A DNA stretch of 10,245 nucleotides from ZLKRG08 sp046091905. GTDB lineage: Bacteria > Actinomycetota > Actinomycetes > Nanopelagicales > Nanopelagicaceae. The notes beneath the pieces are model-generated. The model saw only the letters and a list, made by a program, of their open reading frames with translations, did not search any database and was not told the origin of the DNA. The position numbers were made by a program, and so were the translations under genes. The stretch is taken from assembly GCA_046091905.1 (NCBI GenBank), contig JBJTCN010000015.1, forward strand, positions 1-10,245. Reading direction: 5' to 3'. Below, in pieces: positions 1-5,536 of this stretch. Within the stretch, counting starts at the first letter, position 1, and every line of letters starts with the position of its first letter.

Positions 1-1599
1 GGTAAGGAACATTTTGATGTATTGGTCATCGGTGGCGGAATCAACGGAGTCGGCGTTGCCTTAGATGCCGTAACTCGAGGATTAACAGTGGCATTGGTGG
101 AATCTGCCGATTTTGCTGCAGGCACTTCAAGTCGCTCCAGCAAATTAATTCATGGTGGACTACGTTATCTCGAACAGTACGATTTTAAATTAGTGCGCGA
201 AGCATTGCATGAACGCGAATTATTGGTCTCAACTCTAGCTCCGCATTTAGTAAAACCAGTTGCGTTTCTCTACCCATTACAAGAAAAAGTTAAGGAACGC
301 ACCTACGTAGGTGCCGGACTTGCTTTATATGATGTGCTGCGAGGATTTAAAAGAGCGCTACCAGGCCATAAACATCTTTCACAGAAAACTATTGCTGAAA
401 TTGCACCAAGTCTGCGCACCGATGTAATTACCGGTGCAATTAGATATTTTGATGCTCAAGTTGACGATTCTCGCCACACCATGATGATTGCACGCACTGC
501 AAAGAGACATGGCGCGGCAATTGTTACTAGAGCGCATGTTGAATCTCTTACCAAAAAAGGTAAGCGTGTAACTGGCGCTGTAATTTCTGATTTGAATTCT
601 AACAAGAAGATAACTGTTAAAGCCTCATCAGTAATTATGTGCGCAGGTGTTTGGAGCGATGAACTTCATAAGAAATTTGGAATTGAACCAGGATATGAAG
701 TGAAGATGAGCAAGGGTGTGCACATTACGGTTCCTGGTGATGCTATAAAAGCGCATGAAGGTGTGATTATTAAAACCGCAGTCTCAGTTCTATTTATCAT
801 TCCTTGGAAAAATCAATGGATGATTGGTACCACTGATACGGAATACTTGGGCGACCCAAATGAGCCGTTAGCTGATCGCTCTGATGTGCAATACATAATT
901 GATCAAGCAAACCGAATGCTTTCACCTCGGATCAACATTGAGCAAGTGATAGGTGTTTTTGCAGGTTTACGTCCTTTGGTTGCAAATAAAAAAACAACTG
1001 ACACCACCAAGATTTCACGTGAACATACAGTTGATCGACCAGTGCCTGGTTTTGTCAGTCTTGCAGGTGGCAAATACACAACTTATCGGGTGATGGCAAA
1101 AGATGCGGTTGATATGGCAACTAATGACATCACAAAATTAACCAGCGAGAGCGTTACTGATAAGTTGCCGATTATCGGAGCTGATGGATATTTTGCGTTG
1201 GCACAACAAGTTGAGCAACTTTCAGCACAATATAACCTCAAGCAAGAAACGATTACTCATTTACTTGATCGCTATGGCTCAGATATCAGTGATCTACTTG
1301 CGCTGATTGATGAAGATCGAAAGTTGGCAACTCCACTTACACGCAATCTCCCGTACCTAAAAGCGGAGTTAGTATATGCAGTTATATCCGAAGGCGCTCA
1401 ATCCATTTCTGATGTCCTTGAACGTCGTACTCGAATCTGGTTTGAAGCGCCCAATTTCGGAGTGGATTTAGTAAATGCTACGGCAGATTTAATAGCACCG
1501 TATTTAAATTGGAAAGCGACTGATAAGAAAGCTTCCATAAAAGATTACCTCGAGAAAGTAGCGAGCGCTAAAAAATCAGTAGCGCATTTGGCTAATTAA
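1..1599 (+). CDS. glpD: Aerobic glycerol-3-phosphate dehydrogenase (5' end outside window)
   Basis: FAD-dependent enzyme that oxidises sn-glycerol 3-phosphate to dihydroxyacetone phosphate and passes electrons to the quinone pool at the inner face of the membrane. The frame is open from base 1 (GKEHFDVLVIGGG), so the TTG at 22 is internal and the true start lies left of the window. Seen: FAD-binding GGGINGVG followed by D-x3-RG (first family signature), the SSRSSKLIHGGLRYLE stretch that lines the flavin/substrate site, FAGLRP about residue 320, and the second signature GGKYTTYRVMA about residues 356-366. A helical C-terminal domain occupies roughly residues 390-510. The 532 visible codons match the usual full length (about 500-570), so only a short N-terminus is missing. 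The stop overlaps the convergent muramidase gene by 8 bp, and a hairpin terminator follows. Family assignment is very secure. Confidence 0.96.
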   Translation, partial: GKEHFDVLVIGGGINGVGVALDAVTRGLTVALVESADFAAGTSSRSSKLIHGGLRYLEQYDFKLVREALHERELLVSTLAPHLVKPVAFLYPLQEKVKERTYVGAGLALYDVLRGFKRALPGHKHLSQKTIAEIAPSLRTDVITGAIRYFDAQVDDSRHTMMIARTAKRHGAAIVTRAHVESLTKKGKRVTGAVISDLNSNKKITVKASSVIMCAGVWSDELHKKFGIEPGYEVKMSKGVHITVPGDAIKAHEGVIIKTAVSVLFIIPWKNQWMIGTTDTEYLGDPNEPLADRSDVQYIIDQANRMLSPRINIEQVIGVFAGLRPLVANKKTTDTTKISREHTVDRPVPGFVSLAGGKYTTYRVMAKDAVDMATNDITKLTSESVTDKLPIIGADGYFALAQQVEQLSAQYNLKQETITHLLDRYGSDISDLLALIDEDRKLATPLTRNLPYLKAELVYAVISEGAQSISDVLERRTRIWFEAPNFGVDLVNATADLIAPYLNWKATDKKASIKDYLEKVASAKKSVAHLAN

Positions 1600-3187
1600 T
1601 TATTTGACCCCGGCAGGCATCTGCGGGGACTTTTGTTGAGGTGCCAGGCTTAGCACTTGGAGAAACTATTGGAGTAGGTTTTATTCCTTCGCCCATCACA
1701 ATCTGAAATGGAATCATTGCCTTAGCGTGAGTGCCAGATTGGTCTATAAATTGCAGTGAGGCATCCCAAGTACCGACTGGAATTCCTTTCACATTTAAAG
1801 TGAATGACCCGTTCTTAGCTCTGACGGCGCTCTGATCTAAAAGAATGTTCTTGTCTGGCAGAACTAGCTTTACAGTGCCGGTTACAACTGGCAGCAAACT
1901 TGGCCTGAGCACATTTAGATTGAAAATCGCTGGTTTATCGCTAGTTGAATAGGTAGCCGATAGCAACTGCATTGAAGTGGGTTCATTAATTGGCATCAAG
2001 TCTGCAACTTGTGGCACCCAAATTCCTTTGGTGAGTTCAAGAAATGAGCCGATATCCCCACGATAAACATTTAAGTCAACTCGGCCACTTGGAACTCCAT
2101 ATTTTTTACCAATTCCGCAAGATGAGTACTGCCAAATAACCCATTCAGAAGAACAGTTTGAAGTGGTCCATGAGTGGACAAAACAACCACTAATTTTCTG
2201 TCCAGGTTGCCCAAGTGGATCAAATGGATTAATTCCATAATGCGCCTGCCACAATGGGTAATTTCGAAGTTCGGTATTTCTGATCATGGCATTTTCCAAA
2301 AATTTTGAAGAGGAATAGAGCATCGGTGTGCGCCCAGTTGCAGTTTTCACAGTTGAAAGCCAAGTTGATGCAAAAAGCGTTACCAGTTTTTTGGAGGTGT
2401 ACTTAACGCATTTGCTACCGCTATATTGAATGCAGTTATTTTCAATATCTAGGGCATACGGAAGAGAGCGTTCGTTATATCCACCTACCGATGCCAAACG
2501 CCAAATAGCCTTTTGAGCTTGAGTTTGAGCCTCAGTAATAACGGTGGCTTCATCTGTTGAGTTTGGTAAATATGCATAATGATAAAAGCCGGTGTAGAGG
2601 CCAGCGGCTAGAGCTGCATCCATATCTATTGAAAGCCATTTCCGGGCATCGATATCAGATTTGTCTTTTCCATCTGAAGCTTTAATCATTACAAATCTGA
2701 CGCCGGCTTTAAACATTCTTTCAAAGTCAATTAATTTATCTCCTGGGTGCTGCCACCAGCTGATATCAACGCCATGTATTCGTCCACCAGGTCCCGCTAG
2801 CGAAATTAACAGATTTGGATCGGCCTCTGAAAGCGTATACGCAGGATCTATAGTGAAGGTTCGTTGATTTGAAAATATTCGACCAGCAACTGCCCGGTAA
2901 GTGGCGCTACCCGCTAGCGCAGTAGAAACTACCTCAATCTTCCATGAGCCACTGGATTTAGTCTTGGCACCAAGGGAAGTTTTACTCCAAGCCCCATTTA
3001 ATTTAACCTGAATCGCAACTTGTACATTTGCTCTAGCCGGCTTCAAAATTCCATTTAAAGTTACTTTTGGCTCACCAATGCTGGGGGTTTTAGTTATCTT
3101 CAAGGATAGTGACGATGCAGCGTTTGCACTTTCAATTCCAAATAGAACTAAAGTGAGAGCAAGCAGAAAAGTGAGCGCTCTTTTCAC
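1592..3187 (-). CDS. Secreted GH25-family muramidase (lysozyme-like) with flanking beta domains
   Basis: Predicted exported N-acetylmuramidase cutting peptidoglycan between MurNAc and GlcNAc. Numbering below counts the alternative TTG start at 3190 as residue 1. Signal peptide: KR, hydrophobic core ALTFLLALTLVLFG, likely cleavage after ANA (about residue 24). Residues 27-115 look like an immunoglobulin/FN3-like beta domain. The GH25 barrel spans about 138-385, with GVDISWW (Asp142), MIKASDG, GFYHYA, LPYALDIEN (Asp248 and Glu250, the DxE catalytic pair), PLWQAHY and WVIWQYSS. A second beta-rich domain (about 405-500) is followed by a Pro/Ser/Thr-rich tail. Five cysteines sit within the barrel and one in the tail (526), which fits disulfides outside the cell. 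Start choice: GTG at 3187 overlaps the upstream stop as GTGA and lies 8 nt from a GGAG ribosome site; TTG at 3190 is only 5 nt away. Role could be wall remodelling or attack on other bacteria. Confidence 0.9.
   Translation of the reverse strand: MKRALTFLLALTLVLFGIESANAASSLSLKITKTPSIGEPKVTLNGILKPARANVQVAIQVKLNGAWSKTSLGAKTKSSGSWKIEVVSTALAGSATYRAVAGRIFSNQRTFTIDPAYTLSEADPNLLISLAGPGGRIHGVDISWWQHPGDKLIDFERMFKAGVRFVMIKASDGKDKSDIDARKWLSIDMDAALAAGLYTGFYHYAYLPNSTDEATVITEAQTQAQKAIWRLASVGGYNERSLPYALDIENNCIQYSGSKCVKYTSKKLVTLFASTWLSTVKTATGRTPMLYSSSKFLENAMIRNTELRNYPLWQAHYGINPFDPLGQPGQKISGCFVHSWTTSNCSSEWVIWQYSSCGIGKKYGVPSGRVDLNVYRGDIGSFLELTKGIWVPQVADLMPINEPTSMQLLSATYSTSDKPAIFNLNVLRPSLLPVVTGTVKLVLPDKNILLDQSAVRAKNGSFTLNVKGIPVGTWDASLQFIDQSGTHAKAMIPFQIVMGEGIKPTPIVSPSAKPGTSTKVPADACRGQIIN
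1608..1637 (+). terminator. Rho-independent-type terminator for glpD
   Basis: Stem CCCC-g-GCAG (1608-1616), tetraloop GCAT (1617-1620), then CTGC-GGGG (1621-1628): eight base pairs with one bulged G. It is followed after two bases by TTTTGTT (1631-1637) on the + strand, and it begins 9 bases after the glpD stop. It lies entirely within the last codons of the convergent muramidase gene, so the same bases serve as protein code on one strand and transcription stop on the other. On the minus strand no T-run follows the hairpin, so it should act mainly on glpD. Confidence 0.7.
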
Positions 3188-3438
3188 CAACTTAGCTCCA
3201 ATTTTTCACCGGTGATTTCCAAGATTACCTCTAGCAAGACTGGAGCAAATTTGGCGCGAGAATCCGTATAAGAGTGAGCGCCTGAGAATTTCTCTGGGTC
3301 CGAGACATCTAGTTTTAAAACGGAACTTTCAAGAGCAGCCAATCGTGCATCGAAAAATGTTAGCCAGGCGACTCGATTTCGTGATTCGAGCGCGAAAAGC
3401 ACCTCATTCCAATGAGACTTTAACTCCGACAACTCCAC
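3184..3438 (-). CDS. Small protein resembling DnaX gamma/tau domain III (stand-alone)
   Basis: 84-residue protein with a GTG start. An in-frame TAA two codons upstream (3442-3444) rules out a longer form in this frame, so this is not the tail of an intact dnaX. Seen: a helical N-terminus with LKSHWNEVL, then ESRNRVAWLTFF, a strand-like stretch ESSVLKLDVSDPEKF, and a C-terminal helix plus strand ending VILEITGEKLEL. The order (W-x-x-VL, SR-x-x-W, then a hydrophobic strand, then ...LLEV...G-x-x-L) is what I recall for the third domain of actinobacterial DNA polymerase III gamma/tau subunits, where it normally follows the AAA+ clamp-loader domains. No ATPase domain is present here. The stop is fused to the GH25 start by a GTGA overlap, so the two are probably translated together. 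A leaderless-type promoter precedes it. The resemblance is from memory of the family, not a search; a diverged paralogue with another job is possible. Confidence 0.55.
   Translation of the reverse strand: MELSELKSHWNEVLFALESRNRVAWLTFFDARLAALESSVLKLDVSDPEKFSGAHSYTDSRAKFAPVLLEVILEITGEKLELSW
3196..3199 (-). promoter_or_regulatory. Ribosome binding site of the GH25 gene
   Basis: Minus-strand GGAG lies in the last codons of the upstream gene, 8 nt before GTG (3187) and 5 nt before TTG (3190). The spacing favours the GTG start and thus a 4-bp GTGA overlap with the upstream stop codon. It is the clearest Shine-Dalgarno motif at any start in the window, and this gene is also one of only two complete ones without a -10 hexamer six bases upstream of its start. 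Confidence 0.6.
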
Positions 3439-3450
3439 GAGTTAAAGATA
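3439..3450 (-). promoter_or_regulatory. Leaderless-type -10 element before the DnaX-like gene
   Basis: Minus strand reads TATCTT-TAACTC-GTG: a TANNNT hexamer (3445-3450) exactly six bases before the start codon, predicting transcription from the G of GTG. There is no Shine-Dalgarno upstream. I find no convincing -35 at 16-18 bp spacing. The hexamer is one half of a perfect 10-bp palindrome (3445-3454). Confidence 0.5.
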
Positions 3451-3454
3451 TCTT
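3445..3454. repeat. Perfect 10-bp palindrome in the 22-bp gap
   Basis: AAGATATCTT, extendable with one mismatch to 16 bp (3442-3457). It sits between the response regulator stop and the DnaX-like gene start and covers the predicted -10 element. It could be an operator, but the symmetry may simply come from the AT-rich promoter sequence. Confidence 0.35.
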
Positions 3455-3460
3455 AAATAC

Positions 3461-4081
3461 CTATCTTCTCCCGCTAATAAGCTCGTAGTAAGTATTTGTA
3501 AGTCGAACCCTCTGATTATGCTTTCGATCAAAATCCAACCCCATAGAGATTGCGATTCTGGCGAGCATCTGTTCTACAGATTTCTCCGATACAAATCTCA
3601 ACTTTGCGATTTCTGAATTAGCCTTACCCTCAGCCATTAATCTAAAAGTTTCTACTTGCACTTCGGATAGATCTTCATAGAGATTCAACTCAACTTTTGC
3701 AGATACAAAATCAGTAGAAGAAATGATTGCATCCTTTAAATTATCTAAATCACTATGTTTAGCTAGTCGAACTATAACTACGCCAATAGGTAAATCTTTT
3801 GGATCGATGCCAAGTAGACGAATATCCGTGGTTTTACAAGTAATTACAATCCCTAATTCAGGATATCTTTTTCTCAATGCCACAGCCAGATTTATCGCCT
3901 TTGTATGGCCAAAATCTAGATTTAATACTGTTACGTCAGGATGATGTTGACTTACGAAATTTAAAGTCAAATTTTCATTATCTGTTTCTCCAATTACATC
4001 GAGTCCCTGCATAGATAATGAATGAGCTAATGTGAGATTGGTGAATCCATCTTCACCAAAGATAAAAACTTTCTTTGTCAC
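3461..4081 (-). CDS. Orphan response regulator, LuxR/NarL-type
   Basis: 206-residue two-domain transcription factor. The receiver domain covers about residues 3-122 and keeps the full phosphorylation set: acidic pair Glu10-Asp11, phospho-acceptor Asp56 (VLNLDF), Thr81 (VITCKT) and Lys108 (VRLAKHS). The LuxR-type helix-turn-helix covers about residues 137-200, with the typical LMAEGKANSEIAK and recognition-helix region VSEKSVEQMLARIAISMG. Because all key receiver residues are present, regulation by a phosphodonor is likely, but no histidine kinase gene lies in the window. It starts with GTG, preceded by AATAAT six bases upstream and no Shine-Dalgarno. It lies in the same direction as the downstream DnaX-like/GH25 pair (22-bp gap), so it may be co-transcribed with or regulate that pair; targets cannot be read from the sequence. 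Confidence 0.85.
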   Translation of the reverse strand: MTKKVFIFGEDGFTNLTLAHSLSMQGLDVIGETDNENLTLNFVSQHHPDVTVLNLDFGHTKAINLAVALRKRYPELGIVITCKTTDIRLLGIDPKDLPIGVVIVRLAKHSDLDNLKDAIISSTDFVSAKVELNLYEDLSEVQVETFRLMAEGKANSEIAKLRFVSEKSVEQMLARIAISMGLDFDRKHNQRVRLTNTYYELISGRR

Positions 4082-4093
4082 GGAAGAATTATT
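4082..4093 (-). promoter_or_regulatory. Possible leaderless -10 element before the response regulator
   Basis: Minus strand AATAAT-TCTTCC-GTG. The hexamer matches TATAAT at five of six positions, including the important A at -11 and T at -7, and has the same six-base spacing to the start codon as the other promoters here. No recognisable -35. It is the weakest match of the set because the first base is A rather than T. Confidence 0.4.
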
Positions 4094-4128
4094 TACCTGG
4101 GTGCTAGTACTTGTAGATGGGGGTATCC

Positions 4129-4929
4129 CTATTTAATTAATTTACTGACTACTTTTGATATGCAATCAATCACATTCGCTAAATTCAAAGGGCCTTCAGA
4201 TGACTCTTCTGCTGCTTTAGCATGCAAAAATGAAGCGGTAGCACCCATCTCAATTAAGTTCTCATGATTAGTAATTTGATGATTTAGGGCAAGTAGCCCG
4301 CCTAAGATTCCGGCGAGCAGATCACCGGTGCCAGCGGTCGCTAGCCAACTTGGCGCAGCTGGAAGTTGAATTACGCGATGCTCATTTGCAACCACCGTTT
4401 TGTTGCCTTTAAGTAGCACAGTAACTCTAAAACGCCTTGCTGCTTCTAATGCATATTTAATTGGATCGGCATCAATTTCTTTTGCAGGTACCTTAATGAG
4501 TTCTGCAAGCTCTCCTGAATGTGGCGTGATAATGGTCGGAGATTTGCAAGTGCCGGCTAAGTAGAGCGCCCCTGCATCTAGCACTTTTGGCACATCTGCT
4601 CGATTAGCCATCTCCATAGTTATTTTTCGAAGCAGCGATTTTTTTGCCGGAATGCCACTTCCTAGTAGATATGCATCCACATTTCCAGTTTGAATTACAA
4701 CTTCTGGACGATTTTGCAGGACCGCTTTCTTAACTGAATCTGGGCCAAAATATCTCACCATCCCAATTCCAACAGATAATGCGGCAGAAGTAGTTAATAG
4801 AGCTGCGCCAGGATATTGCTTGGAACCAGTGACACAGCCCAAAATACCTCTACGATATTTGTGATCGCTTGGTTTTGGCTTGGATAAATATGGCGCACAT
4901 TTACCAGCGCTCCAAGTTTCTGGTTTCAC
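4129..4929 (-). CDS. nnrD: ADP-dependent NAD(P)H-hydrate dehydratase (single domain)
   Basis: Repairs damaged NAD(P)H: dehydrates S-NAD(P)H hydrate back to NAD(P)H using ADP (bacterial type), a cytosolic metabolite-repair step. The 266-residue ribokinase-fold protein carries the family landmarks: HKYRRGILGCVTGSKQYPGAA about residues 23-43 (first block), VLDAGALYL about 116-124, IITPHSGELAEL about 133-144, VLLKGNKTVV about 171-180, and the catalytic/anion-hole motif TAGTGDLLAGILGG with Asp203. The N-terminal NAD(P)HX epimerase (YjeF_N/NnrE) domain, often fused in bacteria, is absent; the protein begins only about 20 residues before the dehydratase core. The GTG start overlaps the methyltransferase stop (GTGA), suggesting translational coupling, but a TATGAT hexamer six bases upstream may also give it its own leaderless transcript. 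It is the last gene of the unit that starts at 7972. Confidence 0.92.
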   Translation of the reverse strand: MKPETWSAGKCAPYLSKPKPSDHKYRRGILGCVTGSKQYPGAALLTTSAALSVGIGMVRYFGPDSVKKAVLQNRPEVVIQTGNVDAYLLGSGIPAKKSLLRKITMEMANRADVPKVLDAGALYLAGTCKSPTIITPHSGELAELIKVPAKEIDADPIKYALEAARRFRVTVLLKGNKTVVANEHRVIQLPAAPSWLATAGTGDLLAGILGGLLALNHQITNHENLIEMGATASFLHAKAAEESSEGPLNLANVIDCISKVVSKLIK

Positions 4930-5534
4930 TGAAAAATCATAACCACATTCATTGAATGGTGGTGGTCACTTTTTTCATCATAAACATGAACTTTATCCAT
5001 ATGAATTAATTTGACGTTTTTTGTGAGGATTTTGTCTAGAAAGTTATGTTCATGAAAGTACTTTTCATTTACAGCAATCACAAAATACCCATCTTTAACA
5101 ACCAGTGGAATTAAATTATCCAGCACTTCGATACCTAAATGTCCATGCGTAAAGGTGCCAATGGTTATCAGTGCATCGTATGGCGCATCAATATCCATAA
5201 CTGGAATAGTCAGATCTCGTTCGTATAGGTTGCGATAGATTCCTTTTTTTGATGCCTCCGCTAACATCTCAGGCGAGATATCAATGCCATCTAGTTCTAT
5301 TTGAGGACGAAGTTCTTTAAGAAATTTACCCACTAAGCCAGTGCCCGTACCAATATCTATAACTTTTCTCACCTCAGGAACATATTGGTGGAAAAACTCT
5401 GAAATTACTTGTGGGTGTTTATAACCTTGTTTAGCAACGAAATCAGTTTCATAAGTTGCGGCCCACTTGGAATATAACTGCTTATTATCTTCTGGTGTCT
5501 TAAGCGAATATGCATCATTTAGTCCAAAGTCCAT
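4926..5534 (-). CDS. Class I SAM-dependent methyltransferase, METTL27-like
   Basis: 202-residue soluble methyltransferase with a Rossmann fold. Seen: an N-terminal stretch with LYSKWAATYETDF (about 20-32), the form shared with WBSCR27/METTL27-type proteins; motif I VIDIGTGTGLVG (58-69), which binds S-adenosylmethionine; motif II with acidic Asp85 in LDGIDISPEML; and later strands DALITIGTFTH and GYFVIAVNE. The substrate cannot be told from the sequence. It starts 2 bp after the stop of the flavoprotein gene and overlaps the nnrD start by 4 bp, so it belongs to the 7972-4129 unit. Its place between a demethylating flavoprotein and a cofactor-repair enzyme might point to a small amine or damaged metabolite as substrate, but that is a guess. 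The C-terminus carries a His-rich DHHHSMN patch. Confidence 0.83.
   Translation of the reverse strand: MDFGLNDAYSLKTPEDNKQLYSKWAATYETDFVAKQGYKHPQVISEFFHQYVPEVRKVIDIGTGTGLVGKFLKELRPQIELDGIDISPEMLAEASKKGIYRNLYERDLTIPVMDIDAPYDALITIGTFTHGHLGIEVLDNLIPLVVKDGYFVIAVNEKYFHEHNFLDKILTKNVKLIHMDKVHVYDEKSDHHHSMNVVMIFQ
4930..4941 (-). promoter_or_regulatory. Possible internal leaderless promoter for nnrD
   Basis: Minus strand TATGAT-TTTTCA-GTG, inside the last codons of the methyltransferase gene. TATGAT matches TATAAT at five of six positions with the six-base spacing seen at other starts here. No -35 at the usual distance and no extended -10. Since it lies inside an operon and in coding sequence it could be coincidence. 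Confidence 0.4.
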
Positions 5535-5536
5535 TA

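Noticed and set aside
22..24. TTG as the start of glpD
   Set aside because: The frame continues upstream to base 1 with sensible residues (GKEHFDV) directly before the FAD-binding motif, so the gene is cut by the window edge.
1565..1585. GCGCTA/TAGCGC inverted repeat near the glpD end as a terminator for the muramidase gene
   Set aside because: Only six base pairs with a nine-base loop, and no T-run follows on the minus strand; it is explained by the glpD coding sequence.
4082..4128. Terminator or riboswitch in the 47-bp gap after nnrD
   Set aside because: GGGATACCC can form only about three base pairs, no T-run follows, and the gap is too short for a riboswitch.
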